Shown: piece after piece, positions 31,614 through 40,641 of the stretch | Position numbering within the stretch: position 1 is the first letter of the stretch | Layout: every line of letters starts with the position of its first letter | Assembly (NCBI RefSeq): GCF_022179125.1 | Contig: NZ_BPQG01000042.1 | Coordinates: 1-40,661, forward strand | DNA: 40,661 nucleotides | Direction of reading: 5' to 3' | Source of the DNA: Methylobacterium cerastii | GTDB lineage: Bacteria; Pseudomonadota; Alphaproteobacteria; Rhizobiales; Beijerinckiaceae | Notes under the pieces: model-generated | What the model was told of the DNA's origin: nothing | What the model saw: the letters and a program-made list of their open reading frames with translations, nothing else | The model's database searches: none | Translations under genes and position numbers: made by a program

Positions 31614-33242
31614 ATGTCTGACGCGATTATGGCACCGGCCGCTAGATCCGGACTCGTGGCGACAGGCAAGCCCAGCCTGGACCATGGCATCCATCCAGGC
31701 GGCGTCATCGCCTTCCTGCTCGTGCTCGTCGCCGGTCTCGGCTACGCGGTCTTCAGCCTGATCGCCGATATGAACGCGGTCCACCAGGAGCCCCTCGCGG
31801 TCGGCGCCTTCGTCCTCCTCGGCCTCGCACTGCTGATCGCGCTCGCCTTCGAGTTCGTGAACGGCTTCCACGACACCGCCAACGCGGTGGCCACCGTGAT
31901 CTATACCCACTCGATGCCGCCGCTCGTGGCGGTGATCTGGTCGGGCACCTTCAACTTCCTTGGTGTGCTGCTGTCTTCGGGCGCCGTCGCCTACGCCATC
32001 GTCACCCTGCTGCCGGTCGAGTTGATCCTGCAGGTCGGCTCGGGCGCCGGCTACGCGATGATCTTCTCGCTTCTCATCGCGGCCATCATCTGGAACCTCG
32101 GCACCTGGGCGATGGGCCTGCCGAACTCGTCCTCGCACGCCCTGATCGGGTCCGTGCTCGGCGTCGGCCTCGCCAACCAGCTGATGGGCGGCCAGGACGG
32201 CACCTCCGGCGTCGACTGGAACCAAGCGCTCGGCGTGTTCAAGGCACTAGCCTTCAGCCCGATCTGCGGCTTCGTCGCGGCCGCCCTCCTACTTCTCGCC
32301 CTCAAGTTCACGGTCCGTCGCAAGGACCTGTACGAGGCCCCGAAGGGCGATGCCCCGCCCCCGCTGTGGATCCGCGGCGTCCTGATCCTAACCTGCACGC
32401 TGGTGTCGTTCTTCCACGGCGGCAACGACGGCCAGAAGGGCATGGGCCTGATCATGCTGATCCTGATCGGCGCGGCACCGACCGCCTATGCCTTGAATCG
32501 GACCATGAACGCCGATGCGACGCCGGCCTTCGTCCAGACCTCGGATGCCGCCAGCAAAGTGTTCTCGACCTATTCAGGTGGTGGGGCACGGCCCGACGCC
32601 GCCCAGGCCCGCAAGACGGTCGCCGATGCGCTGAAGGCGAAGGAGCTTAACAAGCCGGAGGTGTTCGGTGCCCTGTCCGCGCTCTCGACCGACATCGCGG
32701 CGTCGGTGAAGGGTTACGGCTCGCTCCAGCAGGTCCCGGCGGGGGCGACCTCGAACGTGCGCAACGACATGTACCTCGCCTCCGACGCGATCCGGCTGCT
32801 GCCGAAGTCGGGCGCGACCCTGTCCGAAGCCGATACCAAGACGCTGAAGGGCTACACCGAGCTCCTTAACGAGGGCACCCGCTACATCCCGGGCTGGGTG
32901 AAGGTCTGCGTCGCCTTGGCGCTCGGCCTCGGCACCATGGTCGGCTGGAAGCGCATCGTCGTCACCGTCGGCGAGAAGATCGGCAAGACCCACCTGACCT
33001 ATGCCCAGGGCGCCTCGGCCGAGATCGTCGCCGCCGGCACCATCGGCCTGGCCGAACTCTATGGCCTGCCGGTCTCGACCACCCACATCCTGTCGTCGGG
33101 CGTCGCCGGCACCATGGCCGCCAACGGCTCCGGACTGCAGGTGTCGACCGTACGCAACATGGCGCTGGCCTGGATCATGACGCTGCCGGCCGCCATCCTG
33201 ATCGCCGGGACGCTGTTCTTCATCCTGCGCCACGTGTTCTAA
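31614..33242 (+). CDS. pit: PiT-family inorganic phosphate transporter
   Basis: This 542-residue transporter of metal-phosphate complexes is driven by protons or sodium. It has about ten membrane helices. The two inverted PiT signatures are GFHDTANAVAT (84-94) with GLPNSSSHALIGS (168-180), and FFHGGNDGQKGMG (266-278) with GLPVSTTHILSSGV near the end. A hydrophilic loop of roughly 140 residues (about 290-430) splits the two halves, longer than in short PiTs. The ATG at 31614 has AAGGGTG upstream; the frame further up covers the Pho-box. A CorA-like gene begins 5 bp after its stop, so the two form an operon. Confidence 0.95.
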   Translation: MSDAIMAPAARSGLVATGKPSLDHGIHPGGVIAFLLVLVAGLGYAVFSLIADMNAVHQEPLAVGAFVLLGLALLIALAFEFVNGFHDTANAVATVIYTHSMPPLVAVIWSGTFNFLGVLLSSGAVAYAIVTLLPVELILQVGSGAGYAMIFSLLIAAIIWNLGTWAMGLPNSSSHALIGSVLGVGLANQLMGGQDGTSGVDWNQALGVFKALAFSPICGFVAAALLLLALKFTVRRKDLYEAPKGDAPPPLWIRGVLILTCTLVSFFHGGNDGQKGMGLIMLILIGAAPTAYALNRTMNADATPAFVQTSDAASKVFSTYSGGGARPDAAQARKTVADALKAKELNKPEVFGALSALSTDIAASVKGYGSLQQVPAGATSNVRNDMYLASDAIRLLPKSGATLSEADTKTLKGYTELLNEGTRYIPGWVKVCVALALGLGTMVGWKRIVVTVGEKIGKTHLTYAQGASAEIVAAGTIGLAELYGLPVSTTHILSSGVAGTMAANGSGLQVSTVRNMALAWIMTLPAAILIAGTLFFILRHVF

Positions 33243-33247
33243 GCTGT

Positions 33248-34291
33248 ATGGAGGTCACGACCGAGACACCCGCTCGCCGCCTGTGCGACGAGCCGGCGCT
33301 TCCGGGCCTGCTCTGGGCGATGCGCTTCGACGAGACCGGCTGCGGTCACCTCGTCGACCACGGGGAGGCGCTGTCCGTCCCGGGGAGCTTCGGCGAGGCG
33401 TTCACCTGGCTGCACTTCAACCTGAACGACGCGCGCCTGCCGGCCGTGATCAACGAAGGACGACTAGGTCCGCCTCGCCTCGCCACAGCGGCTTTCGCAA
33501 GCGATCCGCACCAGCGCCTCATCGTCGAGGCGGGCCATATCGGCGGCGTCGTAGCCGATCTCGTCCGGGAGACTGGCGAAAGCCCGAGGATCGACGCCGG
33601 CGGTCGCCTGCATTTCGTCATAGGCCCACGCCTGCTTGCGAGCGGTCGACGGCATCCCGTCCTCGGACCGGACCTCGCCCGAGACGCCGCCGTGGAAGGT
33701 CGCGGCATCCTCGCCCCGATCCAGTTGCTCGACGTCATCGTCGAGCGGGTCGTGACCTCGATGGCCGAGACCGGCGCGCGCCTGGCCGACGAGCTCGACG
33801 AGATCGAGGACCACATCCTCGACGAGCGTGTCCGCGGCGAGCGTCGTCGGCTCGGGCCGATCCGCCGGGACGCAGTCCGGCTGCACCGCCAGCTCCTCGG
33901 CCTGCGCGCGGTCTTCCACCGGTTGGAGACCTCCGGAGCCGACGAGGAGGTCCCGGATGCGGCCATCACCGCGGCCACCCGGATCGCGCAGAGGCTCGAT
34001 GCGCTCGACCGCGACATGGTTCTGCTCGCGGACAGAAGCCGGCTGATGCAGGAGGAGCTGTCATCCTATCTCGCGCAGGCCTCGAACCGGCAGCTTTACA
34101 TGCTGTCGGTGCTCACCGCGCTGTTCCTGCCGCCGACGCTTGTGACGGGGCTGTTCGGCATGAACACCAAGGGCCTGCCGCTCACCGAGAACGAAGCCGG
34201 TTCCACCGTGGCCATCGCCATCGCCTGCCTCTCGGCGGTCGTCGCCTATGCGCTGATCCGTGTCCTAGGCATCCGGCCGCCGCGGGATTGA
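33248..34291 (+). CDS. CorA/ZntB-like divalent cation transporter
   Basis: This 347-residue protein has a long soluble N-terminal domain, a long helix (about 200-270) and two membrane helices at the C-terminus. The GMN signature (304-306, GLFGMNTKGLP) ends the first membrane helix. The segment after GMN and the zinc-transporter-like N-terminus favour the ZntB side of the family over true magnesium CorA. Located 5 bp after pit, it may balance the metal ion that enters or is needed with phosphate. It is convergent with the porin gene, 21 bp apart. Confidence 0.9.
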   Translation: MEVTTETPARRLCDEPALPGLLWAMRFDETGCGHLVDHGEALSVPGSFGEAFTWLHFNLNDARLPAVINEGRLGPPRLATAAFASDPHQRLIVEAGHIGGVVADLVRETGESPRIDAGGRLHFVIGPRLLASGRRHPVLGPDLARDAAVEGRGILAPIQLLDVIVERVVTSMAETGARLADELDEIEDHILDERVRGERRRLGPIRRDAVRLHRQLLGLRAVFHRLETSGADEEVPDAAITAATRIAQRLDALDRDMVLLADRSRLMQEELSSYLAQASNRQLYMLSVLTALFLPPTLVTGLFGMNTKGLPLTENEAGSTVAIAIACLSAVVAYALIRVLGIRPPRD

Positions 34292-34312
34292 GTCTGGCGG
34301 ATCGCGACCGGC

Positions 34313-35803
34313 TCAGTAGCGGGTGATGGCCCGTAGGCCGAACACCAAGGCGTTGCGCACCCGTGTGCCGTCGGGATCGCGGGGGTTGGCGATCCCGCCC
34401 CCGGCGTGGACGACGTACTGCAAGGTCGGCTGCAGGGCGATGCCGGGGGCGAGCACGGCCTGATAGGTCGCCTCCAGCACGATCTCTGCGCTGCGGCGAG
34501 GGACTGGTGTCGGGCTCTGGAGGGCGGCCATCGCATCGAGCCGCCGCGCCACGGGGGAGATGTGCGTGACGCCGACGCCGAACCCGAGGGTGTCGTCCGA
34601 GCGACCGGGGAAAAGGCCGCGATAGGCGATCCCGCCGTCGAAGTAAAAATCCACGAGATTGCGGTCGCCGGGGGAGGCCGAGGCCCGCAGGAACACGCTG
34701 GCGCCGTCGTTGGGATCGTTCGGCTCCTGGTAGATCGTCTGGTCGATCACCCCGTAGATTCCAGAATCTCCCGAAACCCGTCGGCCGAGTCCGCTCACGG
34801 GGTCGGGCGTGAAGGCATCGACGCGGCCGAACCGGTGCCAGCCCCCGAACGTCACGGTGCCGGGCAAGCCCGTGTCGCCCGGGTGGGCGTTGTAGGCGTA
34901 GGAGACCTCGGCGATGGCGAGCGGCGGATCGGAAAGCGGGAAGCGAGTGCCATTCGGATTGCGCCGCTGCGGGTCGATCCCGGAGCGCGGCTTGCCTCCG
35001 CCGGGCGTGCCGTCGATCAGGCTCGCCTGGAACGAGAGCTCCCGGGTCGGCACGTACTTCAGGCGGACGGTCGGCGCCGAAAGCGGGTAGGCCGGTCCCC
35101 CGTCGGTCATGTTCGCGGCGAAGATCGCCGGCCAGCCGAAGGTGCCGTTGGTGAACAGGATGCTGGTCTGGCTCACCATGTACTCGGTGTCGGCCGAGAG
35201 CTGGCCGACGCGCAGGAACAACCGGTCGTCGAACAGGCTCTGCTCCAGCCAAAGTTCGGAGAGGCGCGAGGCTGGCAGGGCCTCGATCTCGCTGATGGTC
35301 ATGAGGTTACCGACGCGGGAGCGGGAGGTGCCGCTCCCCTGGATCTGGTAGACCGTGGCGTGGACCGTGGCCCCTTTCCACCCGGCCAGGGTGCCGAGAT
35401 CGACGTCGACGTCGAGGTCGAGCAACGTCAGGCCCGTGGAACCGCGCCGCAGGCCGCCGCGAACATTGCGGTAGGTCTCGGCCACCGAGATCAGTCCGAA
35501 GGTGATCCCGTGTCGCTCCAGGAAGGCGCGGTATCCGCCGGGGTCGCCCAAGGGTCCGAGCAGGGGTTGGAACGAGGTCGTCACCTCCGCCGCCCGGCCC
35601 GCCGAGAAGACGGGTTGGGCCACCGAGGTCTGCGGATCGCCACCCGCGCCGGACGGTGAGCCGATGGCCATGCCTTCGGCCGCGACCCGTTCGGCCGTGG
35701 CTTGCGCCTCGCGTCCCTCGGCTTGGGCCGCGACCAGGCTTGGCTGCGGCCAGAGCGCAAGCGCAACGAGCGCGACGAGGATGGTGCGGGAGGGGGAACG
35801 CAC
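34313..35803 (-). CDS. OprB-family carbohydrate porin
   Basis: This 496-residue outer-membrane porin has a signal peptide at about 1-26 (TILVALVALALWPQPSLVAAQA) and an N-terminal Ala/Gly/Glu-rich region to about residue 70. A 16-strand-type barrel with OprB signatures follows (LEQSLFDDRLFLRVGQLSADTEY, YEAYNAHPGDTGLPG-like segment, FYFDGGIAYRGLFPGRSDDTLGFG). It ends with aromatic Tyr (AITRY). OprB porins pass sugars; selectivity is not readable here. It starts with GTG at 35803, with GGAG 6 nt upstream. Confidence 0.92.
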   Translation of the reverse strand: MRSPSRTILVALVALALWPQPSLVAAQAEGREAQATAERVAAEGMAIGSPSGAGGDPQTSVAQPVFSAGRAAEVTTSFQPLLGPLGDPGGYRAFLERHGITFGLISVAETYRNVRGGLRRGSTGLTLLDLDVDVDLGTLAGWKGATVHATVYQIQGSGTSRSRVGNLMTISEIEALPASRLSELWLEQSLFDDRLFLRVGQLSADTEYMVSQTSILFTNGTFGWPAIFAANMTDGGPAYPLSAPTVRLKYVPTRELSFQASLIDGTPGGGKPRSGIDPQRRNPNGTRFPLSDPPLAIAEVSYAYNAHPGDTGLPGTVTFGGWHRFGRVDAFTPDPVSGLGRRVSGDSGIYGVIDQTIYQEPNDPNDGASVFLRASASPGDRNLVDFYFDGGIAYRGLFPGRSDDTLGFGVGVTHISPVARRLDAMAALQSPTPVPRRSAEIVLEATYQAVLAPGIALQPTLQYVVHAGGGIANPRDPDGTRVRNALVFGLRAITRY

Positions 35804-35835
35804 CTCGGTCTCCGATCCGGATGGAAGACCGAAGG

Positions 35836-36066
35836 TTAGGTCAGGACACCATCACGCACCACGACCTCGGCACCCAGCCGGGCCCTAACTCCGCCAGCAG
35901 CCTTCAGGCCGGCTTCCAGCGCTTCGGCCCGATCCCGGTACTCGGGACGGGAGCGGACGATGAGGCATCGGTTGGCCCCGCGATGGATGGACCAGGCCCA
36001 GGGCTTCGTACCCTTCCCGGGCGCTTCGGTCCGTACCTCCAACGGCGCGGCTTGATCGAATGGCAT
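35836..36066 (-). CDS. Small hypothetical protein (76 aa)
   Basis: This compact protein begins MPFDQAAPLEV and has KPWAWSIHRGANRCLIVRSRPEYRDRAEALEAG. The Trp-Ala-Trp/Ile-X-Arg strand followed by a helix recalls small DUF1508/YegP-like folds. The start at 36066 is chosen by protein pattern; ATGs at 36084 and 36099 are possible. It lies 32 bp upstream of the porin gene on the same strand and may share its transcript. Confidence 0.55.
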   Translation of the reverse strand: MPFDQAAPLEVRTEAPGKGTKPWAWSIHRGANRCLIVRSRPEYRDRAEALEAGLKAAGGVRARLGAEVVVRDGVLT

Positions 36067-36172
36067 GATGCGTTCGTTTCCCATGGGCCCATCGCCCAAG
36101 TCGTTGGGCCGCGACCCGGCTGGCAGAGCAGACCGACTTACCAGCGTCGCCGAGCCGTCCTAAGGCGATGCA

Positions 36173-36433
36173 ATGCCCGGACCGATGACGCTCGACCTGC
36201 TGGCGACCCTAAGGATCGTGGATGACGATGTGACGGCGGTGGTCGATGCCTACCTGGCCGATCCGTCGTGCGGCACCGTCCGGTTCGGCGAGGGGTATCG
36301 GATCGATCCGGCGTCGGCAGTCGCCGAGCACCCTTTCGCCGCCACTCTGATGCGCCGGTTCTGGACCGGTGATGAACTCCGGCGGGCCGCCGTACGGGCG
36401 GCGGTCATGCTGGCCGTACCCGAACGAGACTGA
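36173..36433 (+). CDS. Small hypothetical protein (86 aa)
   Basis: This soluble alpha/beta protein reads TLDLLATLRIVDDDVTAVVDAYLADPS and ends VMLAVPERD. ATG at 36173 follows TAAGGCG; an ATG at 36185 is also possible. The function is unknown. It is the first of a row of small rightward genes before the CYTH-CHAD gene. Confidence 0.5.
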   Translation: MPGPMTLDLLATLRIVDDDVTAVVDAYLADPSCGTVRFGEGYRIDPASAVAEHPFAATLMRRFWTGDELRRAAVRAAVMLAVPERD

Positions 36434-36646
36434 CCGCCACTCCCATCTCCGCCCATCCGTCGCAAACCGTGACGTGCGCGTTTCCGGCCCCGTCATGGCC
36501 CGAAACGTTGCCGGCCTCACCCCGACGCGTCTCGCCGGCCACGTTTCCTGGCCTCGCAACGGCATCGGATGGCGTTCATGCCACCGTCACGGCCCGGGCC
36601 TAGGAGGCCCGCATCGCCGCCCCGTCGGCGCGAGTCAGCCTAGACC

Positions 36647-36901
36647 ATGCCGAAGCACCTCTGCATCAACCCCCACGACCCCTATGCCCAGCATGAGGTT
36701 CTGGTCGAGTTCGAGCGGGATGGTTCAGGTCTCCGCCTCGTCGCCGTCATCGATGGCTACGACGATGATATCCTTGGGGATCTGGTCGAGGCGCAACGCG
36801 AAGACCTGCGGCGAGAGATCGCCGATGCCGATTGCCCCCTGGCCGATCCCATCCCGATGCCACTGAACCACGGCACCACCTCGTCGCTGGCGCCACGCTG
36901 A
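36647..36901 (+). CDS. Small acidic hypothetical protein (84 aa)
   Basis: It starts MPKHLCINPHDPYAQHEV and has an acidic middle (VIDGYDDDILGDLVEAQ...). No family is recognised. Its TGA overlaps the ATG of the next small membrane protein by one base (TGATG at 36899-36903), so the two are coupled. Confidence 0.6.
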   Translation: MPKHLCINPHDPYAQHEVLVEFERDGSGLRLVAVIDGYDDDILGDLVEAQREDLRREIADADCPLADPIPMPLNHGTTSSLAPR

Positions 36902-37047
36902 TGTTCCGGGATCACCACGATGACGAGGGGATGAACCGGATCCTTGCGCGGATGGACGACCGCCGGAGCCGGATGCCACTTTATCTCACCGGCTTCCTCG
37001 TCTCCGTGGCAGTCATCGAGCTAGTCGGGCAGCACCTCCTAACCTGA
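36901..37047 (+). CDS. Small membrane protein (48 aa)
   Basis: This is a 48-residue protein with a charged N-terminal half (FRDHHDDEGMNRILARMDDRR) and one hydrophobic helix at about 28-47 (YLTGFLVSVAVIELVGQHLL). The ATG overlaps the preceding stop, which gives the start. The function is unknown; small single-pass proteins of this sort often modulate a membrane partner. Confidence 0.55.
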   Translation: MFRDHHDDEGMNRILARMDDRRSRMPLYLTGFLVSVAVIELVGQHLLT

Positions 37048-37071
37048 GGGCTGCCCCCGAACCGGTTATCC

Positions 37072-38616
37072 TCAGCGCCAGAACGGGCGTACGTCGACCA
37101 GCGCCTCGTGAGCCTCCGCGGCCGAGGCCACGAGCTTGCGCGTCCGTGCCTCGATGTCCGCGGTGGTCATGCCCGCCGCGAATAGAGCCGATCCGGCCCC
37201 GGCCTCGGTCCCGGAAAGCTCACTGAGGATCTCGTGGCCGGTGGCGATGTCGTTGAGGTCGCCCAGGCCGTCCTGCAGGTCTTCGAGCGCCGACAGGAAC
37301 GCCTTGTGGCGCTTGGCGGCCTTCTTGCCGGTGTAGAGCCCGGCGAAGAACTCGGCTCCGTATCGAAGCTTCTTCGCCGCGATGCGGACCTCGTGCCGCT
37401 CCTCGGTGCTCAGGCTCGCAAGGTCGCGCCCGCGCTTCTTCACCTGGCGCCTGCGTTTTTCCAACACCTTGAACGCGAATGCGCTTGCCGGCTGCTCCCG
37501 GCGACGGGCTTCCTTCTCGCCGCCGTTCGTGAGCCAGGGACCGGCGTTGATCCAGGCGACCAGGTCGAGGACGAACCGCCGCCACTCGTCCGAGCCCAGC
37601 GCGGTCCGGACGGCCTCGTAGGCTTCGGTTCGCTGCGCTTCGAGGTGGCTTTCCAAGTTGAGCAGGCCGCCCTCGTCCGGGTGGCGATCCCGCTCGGCGG
37701 GCAGGGTCCGCGTCAGGAAGACGTCGAGGTTGCGCGCTCGTCCGAGCGGCGCCGACAGGCGCTTGAGGTTCGAGCGCATGGCCTCGGTCCGCTCGTCCGA
37801 GACGAGGTCGCCGAACAGCGAGAAGGCCGACCGAAGCCGACGGATCGCGACGCGCGTTTGATGCAGGGCGGCGGGGTCGCGATGGTCGAGGATGATATCC
37901 TCGTTGATCCGCATGTGACGTAGGCAGGCATGGGCGACGGCACGGAAGGCGTCGGCCGCATTCATATCCTCGGACAGCGGCACGGGCTCGGCCTTGCGGA
38001 CGCGGTCCGGCTCGCCGTCGATCAGCGCGAAGCCACGCTCCGGCTTGGTCCGGACGCCCAGACGGAACGGGACGTCCGCGCCGATCTCGTGCGCGAGGGC
38101 GAACAGGTCGGCGACCGTGCCTTCCTTCAGTTCGAGCTCGACCTCGCCGACGGACACGACGTCCGAGGCGCGCTTGCCGCCGGGGCGGGTGATCCGGCCC
38201 TCGTCCAGTGCGACCTCGATCCGGGAGGAGCCCTGCTCGACCTGGTACGAACGGCGCTCGACGGCGACGGTGAACAACGGCGACAGCTTCGACTTCCTAC
38301 CGAGGACCTCGGCCAAGGGCGTCTCCTTCAGGGCACGCAAGTCGGGCTCGGGACCTTCTACCGAGCGCTCCCATTCCAGGCGTTCGAGCAGGCCGTCGCC
38401 CGATGCCTTCGCGGTCTGCACGTACCCGTCTTTCGTATCTCGTACCCGCAGAACGTACCCGGCCTTCCGCAATTGTCCGTCGGACGTATCGTAATAGACG
38501 GAGGCTAGACTGGCCTTGGTGCGGGAGGAGCCTTTGAGGCGTGGATGCTTCCTCAAAACCGTCAGGTCAGGCCCGTCGACGATGAGTTTCAATTCTATCT
38601 CTTTGGGTACGGTCAT
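37072..38616 (-). CDS. CYTH-CHAD domain protein (inorganic triphosphatase-like)
   Basis: This is a 514-residue protein. The N-terminal CYTH domain (about 1-200) has the hallmark EIELKL at 6-11 and alternating charged tunnel strands (YYDTSDGQLRKAGYVLRVR, GEVELELKEG). CHAD follows (about 215-510) with the repeated histidine/arginine helices HQTRVAIRRLRSAF and HEVRIAAKKLRYGAEFF. CYTH enzymes cleave triphosphate compounds, and CHAD helices bind polyphosphate. A link to the PiT transporter nearby through phosphate metabolism is plausible but not shown. The ATG at 38616 directly follows GCGAGG, so the start spacing is tight. Confidence 0.92.
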   Translation of the reverse strand: MTVPKEIELKLIVDGPDLTVLRKHPRLKGSSRTKASLASVYYDTSDGQLRKAGYVLRVRDTKDGYVQTAKASGDGLLERLEWERSVEGPEPDLRALKETPLAEVLGRKSKLSPLFTVAVERRSYQVEQGSSRIEVALDEGRITRPGGKRASDVVSVGEVELELKEGTVADLFALAHEIGADVPFRLGVRTKPERGFALIDGEPDRVRKAEPVPLSEDMNAADAFRAVAHACLRHMRINEDIILDHRDPAALHQTRVAIRRLRSAFSLFGDLVSDERTEAMRSNLKRLSAPLGRARNLDVFLTRTLPAERDRHPDEGGLLNLESHLEAQRTEAYEAVRTALGSDEWRRFVLDLVAWINAGPWLTNGGEKEARRREQPASAFAFKVLEKRRRQVKKRGRDLASLSTEERHEVRIAAKKLRYGAEFFAGLYTGKKAAKRHKAFLSALEDLQDGLGDLNDIATGHEILSELSGTEAGAGSALFAAGMTTADIEARTRKLVASAAEAHEALVDVRPFWR

Positions 38617-38809
38617 CCTCGCGTTCTATCGTCCGAAGCGCGAGCGGGGAACCCGGCGGGGGCGCAATATGGGGTTGCCACATCCGGCGCAGGTGGAGGT
38701 GGCCCATCCGGACCTGCGGTGCCAGGTGGGATCCTCATCATTCGATGGTCGCCCAACCAGGGCCATAAGGATCCGGCCTTATGCCGTCCTCCCCGGCCCG
38801 TGAGACGCC

Positions 38810-39868
38810 ATGACCATCATCGTCGATGCCCCATCCAACCAGGTAGCGACGCAAGGAAAGGCCACGAACGGACCCGACCGTCGCCGCTTCGGCGCGATGG
38901 TCATGGCCGCGGGTGCAGCGGGCTGGCTTAAGTCCCTGCCGGCGTCCGCCGAGGCACGGTTCATCGACTTCGAGTGGGTCGACCCGTCTCGTGACCGCGC
39001 GGTGCCGGCGCGGCTCTACTGGCCGGCCGCCTCGGATCGGAAGGGACCGCTCCCGCTGATCGTCTTCTCCCACGGGCTCGGCGGCTCGCGGAAGGGCTAC
39101 AGCTACCTCGGCGAGGGATGGTCGACACGTGGAACAGCCAGCCTGCACATCCAGCACGTCGGCAGCGACCAGACGCTTTGGGAGGGCAATCCGCTCCTGC
39201 TCCTCGACCGCCTCGACGGGGCCGCGGACGAACGCGAGGCCATCGAGCGGACGCGGGACGTGAGCTTCGGCCTCGACCGCCTTCTCGAACGCGAAAATCC
39301 CTTTCATGCCGCCATCGACCGGAAACGCATCGTCGCGGCCGGTCATTCCTACGGGGCGAACACCACCCTGATCCTCACCGGCGCCCAGGTGATCCGCGAC
39401 GGGAAGCCCATCGGATACCGGGACCCGCGCTTCACGGCGAGCATCGTCATCTCGGCGCCGCCCTTCTACGGCGAGACCGACCTCGCGGCGGTTCTGGCGA
39501 TGGTCGACGTTCCCACCCTTCACGTGACCACGACGGAGGACACGATCCGCATTCCCGGCCGCTTCTCGCCGGTCCAGGACCGCATCGACGTCTACAGTGC
39601 GATTCCGACGCCGCAGAAGGCGCTCGTCGTGTTCCAAGGCGGTTCGCACAGCGTCTTCACCGACCGCTCCCTCAGGAACGGCGGGCCGCTAAACCCCCTG
39701 GTCAAGCGTGCGACGATGGAAGCCGGCTTGGCGTTCCTCGACCTCGTCCACCACTCCGATCCCGCTCCCATGGAGGAGTGGAGCTCGACCTGGAAGCCGA
39801 TCCTGGCCGCGGCACCGGTGGCTTTCCTGGTCCCGTCGAGGCAGGCTGATCGTAGACGTCGCGTATGA
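38810..39868 (+). CDS. Tat-exported alpha/beta hydrolase
   Basis: This is a 352-residue protein. A twin-arginine type leader (RRR at 24-26, then FGAMVMAAGAAGW and PASAEA near 44-49) points to export. The hydrolase core has the oxyanion segment FSHGLGG (86-92), the nucleophile elbow GHSYG with Ser180, and a late acid/His pair (Asp near DTIR, His in GGSHSVF). It resembles platelet-activating-factor-acetylhydrolase-like/dienelactone-type hydrolases. The substrate is unknown. It lies between two leftward CYTH genes on the opposite strand. Confidence 0.88.
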   Translation: MTIIVDAPSNQVATQGKATNGPDRRRFGAMVMAAGAAGWLKSLPASAEARFIDFEWVDPSRDRAVPARLYWPAASDRKGPLPLIVFSHGLGGSRKGYSYLGEGWSTRGTASLHIQHVGSDQTLWEGNPLLLLDRLDGAADEREAIERTRDVSFGLDRLLERENPFHAAIDRKRIVAAGHSYGANTTLILTGAQVIRDGKPIGYRDPRFTASIVISAPPFYGETDLAAVLAMVDVPTLHVTTTEDTIRIPGRFSPVQDRIDVYSAIPTPQKALVVFQGGSHSVFTDRSLRNGGPLNPLVKRATMEAGLAFLDLVHHSDPAPMEEWSSTWKPILAAAPVAFLVPSRQADRRRRV

Positions 39869-40071
39869 TACCCGCTTCGCACCTCCGCTCGACGTAGTGG
39901 CCTGGGCACATCTCCCGCGGCCTGCGAACGCCACGGCATCGACGAATGCGAGCCCAGGCGCGGCCTCACCCAGCCGTCCGGCCCTCCGATATCCCGCACC
40001 GGGCGACCGGGAGGTGGCGGCAGGCTTGAGGTGGATACGGGAAGCTGCTGGGTTCGTGCCGCCGGGACCCT

Positions 40072-40578
40072 TCAGAACCGTGCCGCAAGGACCTCGGCGA
40101 GGGTGATGTTGCGTCCCGCTTCCCGGGACAGACGCAGCATCGTGGACTGACGGAAGCGAGGATCGTGGGTTACCTCGGTCCCGAGCCAGTCGGGTCGTTC
40201 CACCGCCTGCCCCTCGTCCCGCAACTCGATCTCCGCCAGCACCATGCCCGAGAGGGCGCCGCCATAGACGTCCACCTCCCAGTTCACTCCGGCATGGGGG
40301 ACGCAGTGGCGCGTCTTCTCGATGAGGCACGGCTCGCAGACCTCGGTCAGCATGGCTTCGGCATCGGCCCCCGGGATCTCGTATTCGAATTCCGCCCGGG
40401 CGAGCCCTTTGCGCTCGCCCTTGACCGTCAGCCAGCCGCGTCCTTCGGCGATCCGCACCCGGACCTTCCCACCGGCGAAGTGCCCGACCAGGCCGTCCCT
40501 CAGAAGCCGCTGGCCGACGACGTCCGCGCGCCAGCCCTCATGGGCGACCAGGAACTTCCGCTCGATCTCGAAACGCAT
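40072..40578 (-). CDS. CYTH-domain protein (class IV adenylate cyclase/thiamine-triphosphatase fold)
   Basis: This 168-residue CYTH-only protein opens with the signature EIERKFLV at 4-11. Charged tunnel strands follow (KVRVRIAEGRGWLTVKGERKG, EFEYEIPGADAEAML, VLAEIELRDEGQ), and a late basic helix (DPRFRQSTMLRLSRE) closes the fold. Substrate could be triphosphate, thiamine triphosphate or another phosphoryl compound. The start at 40578 follows GGGGTAAG; the frame is open up to the window end, but that part is not needed. It is distinct in sequence from the CYTH-CHAD protein. Confidence 0.93.
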   Translation of the reverse strand: MRFEIERKFLVAHEGWRADVVGQRLLRDGLVGHFAGGKVRVRIAEGRGWLTVKGERKGLARAEFEYEIPGADAEAMLTEVCEPCLIEKTRHCVPHAGVNWEVDVYGGALSGMVLAEIELRDEGQAVERPDWLGTEVTHDPRFRQSTMLRLSREAGRNITLAEVLAARF

Positions 40579-40641
40579 CTTACCCCGCCGGCCTGCCCCG
40601 GGAAGCCGATGCCCCGGACCTTCGACGCGGCCGGGCCTATC

